Assembly: GCF_003651185.1 (NCBI RefSeq)
Contig: NZ_RCDC01000004.1
Coordinates: 2,555,288 to 2,619,287, forward strand
Length of the DNA stretch: 64,000 nucleotides
DNA from: Stenotrophomonas rhizophila
GTDB taxonomy: Bacteria > Pseudomonadota > Gammaproteobacteria > Xanthomonadales > Xanthomonadaceae
Direction of reading: 5' to 3'
Shown: positions 55,912 through 64,000 of the stretch, piece after piece
Layout: each line of letters begins with the position of its first letter
How positions within the stretch are numbered: the stretch's first letter is position 1
Translations under genes and position numbers: made by a program
The notes under the pieces: model-generated
Databases searched by the model: none
What the model was told of the DNA's origin: nothing
The model's input: only the letters and a program-made list of their open reading frames with translations

Positions 55912-56661
55912 TTACTCCGGCTGCTCTTTCCCGCCCGGGCGTGGCACCAGCCAGCGCGCGGCGTGGATGCCCAGCTCGTAGAGCAGGCACATCGGGATGG
56001 CCAGCATCAGCTGCGAGACCACGTCGGGCGGCGTCAGCACCGCGGCCAGCACGAAGATGCCCACGATCGCATAGCCGCGACCTTCCTTGAACTGCTGCGG
56101 CGTGATCCAGCCGAGCAGCACCAGGATCACCATCGCCACCGGCAGCTCGAAACTGGTGCCGAAGGCGAAGAAGATCGCCAGCACGAAATCCAGGTACGCC
56201 GTCGCATCGGGGGTGATCGCAATCACCTCCGGGCGGAACGTGGTGAGGAAGTGGAACACCGCCGGCAACACCAGGAAATACGCGAACGCGCAGCCCAGAT
56301 AGAACAGCAGCACCGACGAGGCCAGCAAGGGCACCGCCAGGCGTTTTTCGCGGGCATACAGACCCGGCGCCACGAACGACCACAGCTGGAACAGCAGCCA
56401 CGGCACGGCGATGAACACCGCCACGAAGAACGTCAGTTTCAACGGCGCGAAGAACGCGCCGGCCGGATTGGTCGCGATCATCGTCTGCCCGTTCGGCAGC
56501 TGCGAGATCAGCGGTTCGGCGATCATCGTGTAGATCTGCCGCGAGAACGGCATCAGGCCCAGCAACACCACGCCCAGGCCGATCAACGCGCGCACCAGGC
56601 GTGCACGCAGCTCGATCAGGTGTTCGACCAGCGAACTCTCGTTGCTTTCATGCTCGCTCAT
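55912..56661 (-). CDS. tatC: Sec-independent protein translocase TatC
   Basis: This 249-residue protein has six membrane helices and is the receptor core of the twin-arginine translocase, which exports folded proteins. Hallmarks are [13 protein letters not shown] at the N-terminus, [25 protein letters not shown] split as usual, [12 protein letters not shown], and [15 protein letters not shown] in the middle. The C-terminus is short and charged. The start at 56661 overlaps the tatB stop codon by 4 nt. It is the last gene of the tatA-tatB-tatC operon on the minus strand. Confidence 0.97.
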   Translation of the reverse strand: MSEHESNESSLVEHLIELRARLVRALIGLGVVLLGLMPFSRQIYTMIAEPLISQLPNGQTMIATNPAGAFFAPLKLTFFVAVFIAVPWLLFQLWSFVAPGLYAREKRLAVPLLASSVLLFYLGCAFAYFLVLPAVFHFLTTFRPEVIAITPDATAYLDFVLAIFFAFGTSFELPVAMVILVLLGWITPQQFKEGRGYAIVGIFVLAAVLTPPDVVSQLMLAIPMCLLYELGIHAARWLVPRPGGKEQPE

Positions 56662-57206
56662 CGCGGTGCCTCGTGGTTCGGCGGCGTGGGCACAGGCGCA
56701 GGCGTAGGCGGCGCGGTGTCAGTCGACGGCGGCAGAGCCGCCGGGACGTCCGCACGCGGTGCGCTGCCATCAATGCCCGGCGGCGCCATCGCATCGCGCG
56801 GCGGCTCGGCCCCCTCGGTGGCCACCACATGCTGGGCCACGCTGGCCGGGGAACCCGGTGCGGGGCCGGTCATCACCGGCTCGTCCTCGGCAGCCGCGGC
56901 GACGTCATCGCCGTGCCGCGCCACGTCCTGGCGCATCTGCTCGGCTTCGCGGCGCACCGCTTCGCCACTGGCGCGCAGCTGCGACTCGGTATCGCGCATC
57001 GAGGTTTTCACATCATCGAACTGCCGCTTGATCTCTTCGGCGTGCAGTTCACGCTCGAGTTCCTGCTTCACCGAATCCCACTGGTTGCGGGCACGGCGCA
57101 CCCACAGCCCGGCGAAGCGGGCTGCCTTGGGCAACCGCTCCGGGCCAAGCACCACCAGGGCCACCACCGCGATGACCAGCAGTTCACTGAAACCGATATC
57201 GAACAC
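56658..57206 (-). CDS. tatB: Sec-independent protein translocase TatB
   Basis: This 182-residue protein has the TatB signature [22 protein letters not shown] with its conserved glutamate, then an amphipathic helix ([20 protein letters not shown]) and a long charged coil. The C-terminal third is unusually rich in proline and alanine and probably disordered. TatB binds TatC and recognises twin-arginine signal peptides. The start is GTG at 57204-57206. It follows tatA by 15 nt and overlaps tatC. Confidence 0.95.
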   Translation of the reverse strand: MFDIGFSELLVIAVVALVVLGPERLPKAARFAGLWVRRARNQWDSVKQELERELHAEEIKRQFDDVKTSMRDTESQLRASGEAVRREAEQMRQDVARHGDDVAAAAEDEPVMTGPAPGSPASVAQHVVATEGAEPPRDAMAPPGIDGSAPRADVPAALPPSTDTAPPTPAPVPTPPNHEAPR

Positions 57207-57221
57207 GCCAAGCCGCCCGGA

Positions 57222-57446
57222 TCAGCGCGGGTCGCGGTCGTGCTCGGTCTGCGACGTCGTCGAGTCCTGCGGACGCGAACTGTCGCTGAGCTGCGCGTTC
57301 GGCTTGTCCTCGTCGCGCATGCCCTTCTTGAATTCCTTGACGGCGCTGCCAAGGTCCTTGGCGCCGCTGGTCAGTTTCTTGGTGCCGAACACCAGCAGAA
57401 CGATGACCAGCACGACCAACCAATGCCAGATGCTGAAACTGCCCAT
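57222..57446 (-). CDS. tatA: Sec-independent protein translocase TatA
   Basis: This 74-residue protein forms the oligomeric pore-like element of the twin-arginine pathway. It has one helix ([17 protein letters not shown]), the hinge glycine, the amphipathic helix [21 protein letters not shown], and an acidic polar tail. It is the first gene of tatABC. No clear promoter is visible in the short region before the SYLF-domain gene (75 nt downstream of that gene's stop), so read-through from upstream is possible. Confidence 0.96.
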   Translation of the reverse strand: MGSFSIWHWLVVLVIVLLVFGTKKLTSGAKDLGSAVKEFKKGMRDEDKPNAQLSDSSRPQDSTTSQTEHDRDPR

Positions 57447-57519
57447 GACTCGCTCATTACGTAGTGATCAGACGGTTGAGCATAGCGCACCGGCGGTAAG
57501 CCGGCGCGCGTGACAAAAG

Positions 57520-58416
57520 TCAGTTGCCGTCCAGCGATTCGGTACGGACTTCACCGTCGCCGACCGGCTGGAAGCCCTGCTGCGGGGCCGGTTGCGCCGG
57601 CACGGACTGCAACGGGGCGGTGGTCGCGCCAGCGGCGGCCGGGGCCGGCGCCTGTTCAGGTCGAACCGGCACGGCAGCGGCGCGCGGGGCGGGGGCCGGT
57701 GCAGGCGCGCTGCCTGCGGTGCCGCGCTTCTCGCGGGCGGTGTAGGTGGCTTCTTCCAGGCGATCACGGAAGGCGACCACGTCCACCGACGGCGGCTCGC
57801 CGACACGGCCTTCAAAGACCATGCGCGGCGTGGTGTTGCTGCCGTAGGCATCTAGGTTGGCGGCATCGTCGATCTGCAGCACGGCGCCATCCAGTGCCAC
57901 ACCGGCGAACAGCCCGCGAGCGCGCGACCAGGACCAGATTTCGGCCTTCAGCTGGCCATCTGTGGCGGCGGCAGCGTTGCGGCCGACCGGACCGGCGGCG
58001 ACGCCGGCATCGGCGCCCAGGGTGAACTTGCCGTTGACGAGATTGTCCAGGCTGCGATCGTTGCGGAATACCAGCACGACATCGGAAGACTGCACACCGG
58101 CCTGGAAGCCGATGCTGCCGCCGGTGAGCTTCACGAACACCGGGTTGGACCAGCTGCCATCCGGCGTCTTGACGGACATCAAGCCGTGGCCGCGACGGCC
58201 GCCGATCACCAGACCGGCCTTGATCGTGTCGGGAATGACAATGACCGCGCGACCTTCGTCGAGCAGCTTGTCGGGAATCCCCTGCTCGGGGATGTCCTGG
58301 ATTTCATTCAGGACGCGCACGGCATTGCGGGCGCGCTGGTCCTCCTGTGGCCCGGCCATGGCCTGGGTCGACAGCAGGCTGGCGGAGATCAGCAGAACAA
58401 GGCTGAGGCGGCGCAT
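57520..58416 (-). CDS. SYLF (YSC84/Ysc84-like) lipid-binding exported protein
   Basis: This 298-residue protein has a signal peptide (LVLLISASLLSTQAMA). The SYLF/YSC84 domain (about 40-215) has AVIVIPDTIKAGLVIGGRRGHG, TGGSIGFQAGVQSSDVVLVF and GPVGRNAAAATDG as core motifs. SYLF domains bind membranes and phosphoinositides in eukaryotes; bacterial roles are unclear. A proline- and alanine-rich segment (about 240-280) follows the domain. The start at 58416 (MRRLSLVLL) precedes the signal peptide; the frame is open upstream but not coding. It lies between tatA, on the same strand, and divergent hemH. Confidence 0.9.
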   Translation of the reverse strand: MRRLSLVLLISASLLSTQAMAGPQEDQRARNAVRVLNEIQDIPEQGIPDKLLDEGRAVIVIPDTIKAGLVIGGRRGHGLMSVKTPDGSWSNPVFVKLTGGSIGFQAGVQSSDVVLVFRNDRSLDNLVNGKFTLGADAGVAAGPVGRNAAAATDGQLKAEIWSWSRARGLFAGVALDGAVLQIDDAANLDAYGSNTTPRMVFEGRVGEPPSVDVVAFRDRLEEATYTAREKRGTAGSAPAPAPAPRAAAVPVRPEQAPAPAAAGATTAPLQSVPAQPAPQQGFQPVGDGEVRTESLDGN

Positions 58417-58603
58417 GGGTGGGCTCCAGAAAGTCGATTCATACAAGATAGCGGCAGGTACGACCGGGGTCGATACGCTTCTCGACGTTAGAAGGCCGGC
58501 GATGAATCGGCAATGAGTATTCCGGGCTATCGATATGCCTGCCAGATCGCGTTCATCATCCAAATCCATCCCGCCAATCGCGCAGACCTGCGAGAATGGC
58601 GGC

Positions 58604-59566
58604 ATGCTCGACGCACCCGACACCGCCGTGCTGGCGGTCAATCTAGGCACGCCCGAGACGCCAACCGCCCCGGCGGTGCGTCGCTACCTGGCTGAGTTCC
58701 TCAGCGACCCGCGCGTGGTCGCGATTCCGCCGTTGTTCTGGAAACCCTTGCTGTTCGGGCTGATCCTGCCATTGCGCAGTGGTCGCTCGGCCGCCAAGTA
58801 CGCCCAGGTCTGGCTGCCGGAGGGCTCCCCGCTGATGGTCTACACGCGCCGGCTGGCCGAGGCCATGCAGGGCCTGATGCCCGACCTGCGGGTGCGCCAT
58901 GCGATGCGCTATGGCGCCCCGGCGCTGCCGGCCGAGCTGGACCGGCTGGCCGCCGAAGGCATGAAACGGATCGTGGTACTGCCGTTGTATCCGCAGTATT
59001 CGACCACCACCACCGCCTCGATCGAGGACCAGGTGCGCGAGTGGCAGCCGAAACATCCCGGCGTCACCGTAACCCTGGTGCGCGATTACGCGGTCGACCC
59101 GGACTGGGTCGCCGCCGTCGCCGGCAGCATCCGCCAGTGGTGGGAACAGCACGGCCGTGGCGAGAAGCTGGTGTTCTCCTTCCACGGTATTCCGCAGCGC
59201 CTGGCCGACGCCGGCGATCCGTATCCGCAGCGCTGCGAAGCCAGCGCCCACGCGATCGCCCAAGCCCTGGAGCTGGCCGACGATGCCTGGCAGCTGACCT
59301 ACCAATCGCGTTTCGGCCGTGAGAAATGGCTGCAGCCCTATGCCGAACCCACCCTGTGGGCGATGGCCGAGAACGGCGTGCGCAGCATGGACGTGGTCTG
59401 CCCCGGCTTTGCCACCGACTGCCTGGAAACCCTGGAAGAGGTGGCGATGGGCTTTACCGAGACCGTTGCCGAGCGCGGCGCGACAATGCGCTACATCCCC
59501 TGCCTCAACGACGCGCAGGCGCATGCACTGGCGCTGTCGCGGCTGAGCATCGCGGCGCTGGCATGA
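58604..59566 (+). CDS. hemH: Ferrochelatase
   Basis: This 320-residue enzyme inserts Fe2+ into protoporphyrin IX, the last step of heme synthesis. It has [11 protein letters not shown] near residue 9, the catalytic histidine in [12 protein letters not shown] near 195, and the C-terminal [15 protein letters not shown] with the invariant glutamate of the metal site. The start at 58604 ([10 protein letters not shown]) is typical; no strong ribosome-binding site precedes it. Its TGA overlaps the ATG of the hydrolase gene by 4 nt, so the two are coupled. It is divergent from the SYLF gene. Confidence 0.96.
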   Translation: MLDAPDTAVLAVNLGTPETPTAPAVRRYLAEFLSDPRVVAIPPLFWKPLLFGLILPLRSGRSAAKYAQVWLPEGSPLMVYTRRLAEAMQGLMPDLRVRHAMRYGAPALPAELDRLAAEGMKRIVVLPLYPQYSTTTTASIEDQVREWQPKHPGVTVTLVRDYAVDPDWVAAVAGSIRQWWEQHGRGEKLVFSFHGIPQRLADAGDPYPQRCEASAHAIAQALELADDAWQLTYQSRFGREKWLQPYAEPTLWAMAENGVRSMDVVCPGFATDCLETLEEVAMGFTETVAERGATMRYIPCLNDAQAHALALSRLSIAALA

Positions 59567-60411
59567 CGCTGCAGCCGTTCTCGCTGCCGGTTGCCGGCAG
59601 CACGGTGGCCGGCCTGCGGTCGGCTGAGACCGGCGGCACGCGTGTTCTGGCGCTGCATGGCTGGCTCGACAACGCCGCCAGCTTCGTACCGTTGGCGGCG
59701 CAGCTGCCGGCGCTGGCGCTGGTGGCGATCGATCTGCCCGGCCACGGCCACAGCGCGCACCTGCCGCCCGGCACGCAATACAACACGCCCGGTGCGATCT
59801 GCCACGTGCTCGACGTCGCCGATGCGCTGGGCTGGGACCGCTTCGTGCTGCTCGGCCACTCGATGGGCGCCGGCATTGCCAGCCTTACCGCGGCGGCCGC
59901 CCCCGAACGCGTCGAGCGCCTGATCGCGATCGAGGCCCTCGGCGGCCTGCGGGGCCCGGAGAATGAAACCGCACAGCGCCTGCGTGAGCATGTGCGTGCC
60001 GCGCGGGCGCTGCCCACCCGCAAACTGCGCGTGTTCCCTGATCTGGCCGCGCCGATCCGCGCCCGTATGATGGCCAACCAGCTCAGCGAGCGGTGTGCGC
60101 GCCTGCTGGTCGAGCGCGGCGTCAAGCCTGTTGAAGGGGGTTTGAGCTGGTGCAGCGATCAGCGCCTGATGCTGCCCACCGCGATGCGCCTGAGCGAAGC
60201 ACAGATCGACGACCTGCTCACCGCGATCGAATGCCCGACCCAGGTGATCTACGCCACGCCAGCGCAGTCGTATTACCCGGAGCCGTTGCGCAGCCAGCGC
60301 ATCTCGCTGCTGCGCGAAGGCCGCTTGGCCGTGTTCCCGGGCACGCATCATCTGCACATGGAGCATCCCCAGGTGGTGGCCGAGGTGATCCAGGGCTTCC
60401 TCGCCGGGTAA
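59563..60411 (+). CDS. Alpha/beta hydrolase
   Basis: This 282-residue protein has the alpha/beta hydrolase fold. The nucleophile elbow is [12 protein letters not shown] near residue 100, the oxyanion region [15 protein letters not shown] is near 26, and the catalytic histidine is in [10 protein letters not shown] near 265. It resembles the MPEK/serine hydrolase-like group often found after hemH. The substrate is unknown; short-chain esters are plausible. The start at 59563 overlaps the hemH stop codon, so it is produced together with ferrochelatase. It is followed by a weak hairpin (60421-60439). Confidence 0.87.
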   Translation: MTLQPFSLPVAGSTVAGLRSAETGGTRVLALHGWLDNAASFVPLAAQLPALALVAIDLPGHGHSAHLPPGTQYNTPGAICHVLDVADALGWDRFVLLGHSMGAGIASLTAAAAPERVERLIAIEALGGLRGPENETAQRLREHVRAARALPTRKLRVFPDLAAPIRARMMANQLSERCARLLVERGVKPVEGGLSWCSDQRLMLPTAMRLSEAQIDDLLTAIECPTQVIYATPAQSYYPEPLRSQRISLLREGRLAVFPGTHHLHMEHPQVVAEVIQGFLAG

Positions 60412-60775
60412 GCCCTGCACGGTGCGACACACGGTCGCACTCAACTTATCCCGGCAGCGACCGATACCGATGATGCAGGCCGATCTTCATTGGCCGCACT
60501 GTCGTCGCTTGCTCCGCCGTTGCGAAGCCGCGCATCACCCAGGCTTCCAGGGAACGTCGTCGCAATGCCGGATTGGCCGTGCCATCGCCCACAGGACCGG
60601 GCCATGCCGGCGGTGATTGCCACCGCCGACGCGGCGTTTTCCGCTGCGTGCTCTCTGCGCGCCTCCCTGCTTCTTTCCGCTGCCGCACCCACCGCTTCGC
60701 CGGTGACGGGTGTGGCATCCGCCTGCGCGCGATCACGCCGCGGGCTTTCCGCTTTCTGATGATTCTGGAGCCGCC
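60412..60775 (+). other. Intergenic region before the chemoreceptor
   Basis: In this 364-nt stretch I see no supported gene. It contains a small hairpin after the hydrolase (GTGCGAC/GTCGCAC, 60421-60439) and presumably the promoter of the methyl-accepting protein. I looked for a flagellar sigma-28 box (TAAA then GCCGATAA) and did not find one. Confidence 0.5.
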
Positions 60776-62512
60776 ATGTCCGCCATTCCCGATGCCTCGT
60801 CCCGCCCGCCCGATCTGCTGCGCACGCGCATGTCCCGGCCGTCCGCTGACGCGGCCTGTCTGGTCACCGCAGGGGTACTGCTTGCCGCCGCCGTGATCGC
60901 TGCGATCTGGCAGCGGCAACCCTGGGCGCTGCTTCCCGTCGCGATCGCAGCCGCACTGTTGGGCCTGCTCGCGCTGCGTGTGCGGCAGCAGGGCGATGCA
61001 CTGCGGCAGGCACAGACGCGAGCGCTCTCGCTGGCTGCGGAGGCAGCACGCGCGCAGGCGCGTGATCGCGTCGAACACACGCACGACGCCCAGGTCCGGC
61101 AGGCGCTGGATGTCTCCCGCACCGCAATGATGATCGCCGACAACGACCACGTGATCCGCTACGTGAACCAGTCGGTGGTGACCCTGCTGCGCAACCAGCA
61201 GGACAGCCTGCGTGAGGCCTTCCCCGACTTCGATGCCGAGCGCCTGGTCGGCAGCAGCATCCACCGTTTCCATGCGAATCCGGACCGCATCCGCGCCATC
61301 CTCAATACGTTGATGGCCACCCATCACGGGCGTGTGCGGATCGGCCCGGTGCATTTCGCCCAGGTTGTCACGCCGGTATTCGATGCGAAGGGCCAGCGCC
61401 AGGGCTTCGCGGTGGAATGGCATGACCGTACCCACGAACTGCTGCTGGAACACGCCGTGGCCGATATCGTCGAGGCGGCCAGCAAGGGCGATCTTGATCG
61501 CCGGCTGCAGGCCACGGACGGAGGCGCGAGCTTCCTCAACGGCCTGACCGGCGGCATCAACCAGCTGCTGGACAGCGTGGGTGGCACGGTCGGTGAGATC
61601 CGCCGCGTGCTCTCGGCGCTGGCCGATGGCGATCTGGACCAGCGCATGCGGGGCGATTTCCACGGGTCGTTCCAGGCCATGCAGCGCGACGCCAATGCGA
61701 CGGCGGAGCAACTGACCGCGATGGTCGAACGGATCAAGCAGTGCACCGGCTCGATTTCGCTGGCCGCCAGTGAGATCGCCAGTGGCAACGATGATCTGTC
61801 CGAGCGTACCGAACGCCAGGCTGCCCATCTGGAGGAAACCGCCGCCTCGATGGAGGAGCTGACCTCCACCGTGCGCCAGAACGCCGAACACGCGCGCCAG
61901 GCCAGTGCGTTGGCGCACGGCGCGCATGATGTCGCCACCCGCGGCAGCCAGGTGGTGAGCGAGGTCGTGACCACCATGGACGCCATCCAGACCGCCTCTC
62001 ACCGCATCGGCGACATCACGCGGGTGATCGACGGGATCGCCTTCCAGACCAATATTCTTGCCCTCAACGCCGCCGTGGAAGCAGCACGCGCAGGCGAGCA
62101 GGGCCGCGGCTTCGCGGTGGTTGCCAGCGAGGTACGGAGCCTGGCACAACGGTCGGCCGAGGCAGCCAAGGAGATCAAGGGGCTGATCGATGCCTCGGTC
62201 GTGCAGGTCACCGACGGCGCGCGCCTGGTCCAGGACGCCGGGCAGACCATGGGCGAGATCGTGAGCAGCGTGGCCGGTGTCAGCGGCATCATGGCCGAGA
62301 TCTCTTCGGCCTCGCAGGAGCAGGCTGCCGGCATCGATCAGGTCAACCGGACGGTGGCGCAGATGGACGATGCCACCCAGCAGAATGCGGCGTTGGTCGA
62401 AGAGGCGAGTGCAGCCGCACGGCTGTTGGAAGCGCAGGCTGCCGACCTGACCCAGGCAGTCGCCGTGTTCCGTCATCAGGAACAGGCGTACCGCCCCGCC
62501 GCGGTGGCCTGA
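60776..62512 (+). CDS. Methyl-accepting chemotaxis protein with PAS domain
   Basis: This 578-residue chemoreceptor has two closely spaced helices near the N-terminus ([19 protein letters not shown] and [17 protein letters not shown]) with almost no periplasmic loop. It therefore senses inside the cell or in the membrane. A PAS domain follows (about 105-220, with [18 protein letters not shown]), then HAMP-like segments. The signalling tip, near residue 428, has [20 protein letters not shown] and the conserved EVRSLAQRS. No C-terminal NWETF-type CheR tether is present. The ATG at 60776 follows GGAG (TCTGGAGCCGCC). No other chemotaxis genes are nearby. Confidence 0.92.
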   Translation: MSAIPDASSRPPDLLRTRMSRPSADAACLVTAGVLLAAAVIAAIWQRQPWALLPVAIAAALLGLLALRVRQQGDALRQAQTRALSLAAEAARAQARDRVEHTHDAQVRQALDVSRTAMMIADNDHVIRYVNQSVVTLLRNQQDSLREAFPDFDAERLVGSSIHRFHANPDRIRAILNTLMATHHGRVRIGPVHFAQVVTPVFDAKGQRQGFAVEWHDRTHELLLEHAVADIVEAASKGDLDRRLQATDGGASFLNGLTGGINQLLDSVGGTVGEIRRVLSALADGDLDQRMRGDFHGSFQAMQRDANATAEQLTAMVERIKQCTGSISLAASEIASGNDDLSERTERQAAHLEETAASMEELTSTVRQNAEHARQASALAHGAHDVATRGSQVVSEVVTTMDAIQTASHRIGDITRVIDGIAFQTNILALNAAVEAARAGEQGRGFAVVASEVRSLAQRSAEAAKEIKGLIDASVVQVTDGARLVQDAGQTMGEIVSSVAGVSGIMAEISSASQEQAAGIDQVNRTVAQMDDATQQNAALVEEASAAARLLEAQAADLTQAVAVFRHQEQAYRPAAVA

Positions 62513-62518
62513 TCGGCG

Positions 62519-63475
62519 TCAGTCCAGCACGCGTCTCGGCGCGCCCTGCAGCCAGGCGGCGATGTTCTCGACCGCCTGGCCGAAATAATCCCGGTAATTG
62601 CGCGCGGTGACATAACCCAGGTGCGGCGTCGCCAGTACGTTGGGCAATGTGCGCAGCGGGTGCCCGACCGGGAGGGGCTCGATGTCGAAGACATCCAGCC
62701 CGGCGCCAGCGAAGCGTTTCTGCGCCAGTGCCTGGATCAGCGCGTGTTGATCGATCAGGCCGGCACGTGCGGTGTTGATCAGGTAGCCGTGTGCCGGCAG
62801 GCAGGCCAGCGTGGCCGCATCAACGATGCCCCGCGTGCGCTCACCCAGCACCAGGTGCAGCGAGACCACATCACTGTCAGCGAACAATGCCTGCTTGGAC
62901 GCCGCCAAGTGCACGCCCGCGGCCTGCGCACGGGCGGCATCCAGGTTCGGACTCCACGCACTGACCTGCATCCCGAATGCCTGGCCGATCCGCGCCACGC
63001 GCTGCCCGATCTTGCCCAATCCCAGCAGCCCCAGCCGGGCACCATGCAGGTCCCGGCCGAGCGTCTGCTGCCACGGCCCGTCCCTGCGCAACGCGTTGGC
63101 CTCAGGCACCAGGTGCCGCATCACCCCCAGGATCAGCGCCCAGGTCAGTTCCACGGCCGGTTCGGGATGGCTGTCGGTTCCGCACACGACCACGCCCCGC
63201 GCCTTCGCGGCGGCGACGTCGATTGCGGCGTTGCGCATGCCGCTGGTAACCAGCAGACGCAGGCATGGGAGCTTGGCCAGCAGCTCGGCGGTGATCGGCG
63301 TGCGCTCACGCATCACTACCAGTATGTCGGCGTCCTGCAGTGCGGCCACCAGCGCATCGCCCGTGTGGGATGTCGTCAGCGTACGTATCTGCACCGCATC
63401 GCCGAGCCGGTGCCAATCGGCGGACGATGTCGCCACGCCTTGGTAGTCGTCGAGAATCACGCAGTTCAGCGGCAT
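62519..63475 (-). CDS. D-2-hydroxyacid dehydrogenase family protein
   Basis: This 318-residue NAD-dependent dehydrogenase of the phosphoglycerate/formate-type fold has the cofactor motif GLLGLGKIGQRVARIGQAFG near residue 145. The catalytic arginine region is LINTARAGLID, followed by FDIEPLP with its glutamate. The histidine is in ATPHLGYVT. The start at 63475 (MPLNCVILDD) has AAGGA seven bases before it, so it is preferred over the in-frame ATG at 63490. Substrate unknown; the group acts on 2-hydroxy acids or their oxo forms. It faces convergently towards the chemoreceptor and lies downstream of the rRNA operon, beyond its terminator. Confidence 0.9.
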   Translation of the reverse strand: MPLNCVILDDYQGVATSSADWHRLGDAVQIRTLTTSHTGDALVAALQDADILVVMRERTPITAELLAKLPCLRLLVTSGMRNAAIDVAAAKARGVVVCGTDSHPEPAVELTWALILGVMRHLVPEANALRRDGPWQQTLGRDLHGARLGLLGLGKIGQRVARIGQAFGMQVSAWSPNLDAARAQAAGVHLAASKQALFADSDVVSLHLVLGERTRGIVDAATLACLPAHGYLINTARAGLIDQHALIQALAQKRFAGAGLDVFDIEPLPVGHPLRTLPNVLATPHLGYVTARNYRDYFGQAVENIAAWLQGAPRRVLD

Positions 63476-63621
63476 GGGGGCGTCCTTCATCAGCAGCCAT
63501 GACGATACGCCCGCGCGGCGGCGCGCTCTACAGACAGGTACGACCGCTGCCGGCATGCCGTGCCCGCGTTGTGGGCAGGCGCTGTGGCCAAGCTGCCCCC
63601 AGGCAGGCACGGAATCGTAGA

Positions 63622-63659
63622 CAAAAAGAAAACCCCGCTGCGTGAGCAGCGGGGTTTTC
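63622..63659 (-). terminator. Rho-independent terminator of the rRNA operon
   Basis: AAAACCCCGCTGC and GCAGCGGGGTTTT form a long stem. On the minus strand it is followed by TTTTTGT, a proper U-run. It lies about 12 nt after the 3' end of 5S rRNA. Confidence 0.92.
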
Positions 63660-63670
63660 GGGGTAAAAAC

Positions 63671-63784
63671 CCTGGCGATGACCTACTCTCGCATGGCTTA
63701 GGCCACACTACCATCGGCGCAGCTGCGTTTCACTTCCGAGTTCGGGATGGGATCGGGTGGTTCCACAGCGCTAATTTCACCAGG
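63671..63784 (-). rRNA. rrf: 5S ribosomal RNA
   Basis: The minus strand contains a complete 5S rRNA. Recognisable parts are the 5' CCTGGTGAAATTAGCGC segment, the loop with CCACCCGATCCCATCCCG, AACTCGGAAGTGAAACGC, and the 3' part GAGAGTAGGTCATCGCCAGG. The 5' and 3' ends pair (CCTGG/CCAGG). It is the distal gene of an rRNA operon whose 23S gene begins beyond the right edge. Ends may be off by one or two bases. Confidence 0.95.
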
Positions 63785-63911
63785 GAGACAGTTGGAGCGT
63801 CGCCATCCTAAAGAAACGAATAAGGCGCCTGCCTCTCGTAAGTCTTGTGACGTAGCGTGCACTTGGGATCTATCGACATGTCATGTCGGCCAAGGCAACT
63901 TGAGGTTATAT
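63785..63911 (-). other. 23S-5S internal spacer
   Basis: This spacer of about 127 nt separates the 23S and 5S rRNA genes of the operon. No tRNA is present in it. It would hold RNase processing stems. Confidence 0.8.
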
Positions 63912-64000
63912 GGTCAAGCCACACGGATCATTAGTATCAGTTAGCTCAATACATTGCTGTACTTACACACCTGACCTATCAACCACATAGTCTATATGGT
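63912..64000 (-). rRNA. rrl: 23S ribosomal RNA, 3' end only
   Basis: The right edge of the window contains the last 89 or so bases of 23S rRNA on the minus strand. The sequence TGAGCTAACTGATACTAATG and the terminal CCGTGTGGCTTGACC match the known 3' end of bacterial 23S. The rest lies outside the window. Confidence 0.93.

Noticed and set aside
60412..60775. Small gene in the gap before the chemoreceptor
   Set aside because: Short open frames exist on both strands, but none has a ribosome-binding site, domain or neighbour-like codon use that would support coding.
63785..63911. tRNA in the 23S-5S spacer
   Set aside because: No cloverleaf or T-loop motif (GGTTCGAATCC type) is visible on either strand.

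Overview
This window looks like chromosome from a high-GC gammaproteobacterium of the Xanthomonadaceae, most likely Stenotrophomonas. The main clue is a set of short GTAG-type palindromes (GTAG followed by TGCCGGCCGCTGGCCGGCA or close variants), which match the SMAG repeats known from S. maltophilia. The gene content agrees: chromosomal parAB, an S46 dipeptidyl peptidase, a DcaP-like porin, TamAB and a CrbSR-type acetate switch. No phage, transposase, CRISPR array or tRNA was seen. The right edge enters an rRNA operon on the minus strand (3' end of 23S, then 5S and a terminator).

Layout. Positions 1-7.9 kb run on the minus strand and hold a truncated exported protein, a DUF885 metallopeptidase, a small envelope-sugar module (LAB_N membrane protein, polyprenyl-phosphate glycosyltransferase, UDP-glucuronate-type 4-epimerase), an HhH protein, parB-parA, rsmG and a phosphopantetheinyl transferase. 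From 8 to 11.8 kb lie a GlsB/YeaQ-like stress protein, exonuclease III, two poorly known proteins and coniferyl aldehyde dehydrogenase. At 11.9-15.1 kb a DcaP-like porin precedes an MHS-family transporter. At 15.4-22.6 kb acetyl-CoA synthetase sits with a CrbR-like regulator and a giant CrbS-like symporter/histidine kinase, with mntP under a yybP-ykoY manganese riboswitch between them. At 22.6-26.0 kb an orphan histidine kinase diverges from a TPR-like/GGDEF protein whose catalytic motif is degenerate.

The most unusual region is 26.0-40.9 kb. It is one minus-strand block: an OmpR-type regulator (no partner kinase in the window), a 3,184-residue surface protein made of DUF11 and SdrD-B/Cna-B repeats, an 1,118-residue outer-membrane barrel with an N-terminal Ig-like domain, and an OmpA-type peptidoglycan-binding protein. 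The last three overlap by 4 nt or are 10 nt apart, so they read as one translationally coupled unit. Between the regulator and the giant gene are three GCTCAC direct repeats spaced exactly 10 bp apart, a layout expected of an OmpR-family operator. I read this as a self-contained, regulated cell-surface structure with its own outer-membrane and cell-wall anchors. That function is inference.

The right third is mostly housekeeping: S46 peptidase, tamB-tamA, glyS-glyQ, a stand-alone GspE-type ATPase with a glutamine amidotransferase and a membrane protein, tatCBA, a SYLF-domain lipid-binding protein, hemH with an alpha/beta hydrolase, a chemoreceptor, a D-2-hydroxyacid dehydrogenase, then 5S and 23S rRNA.
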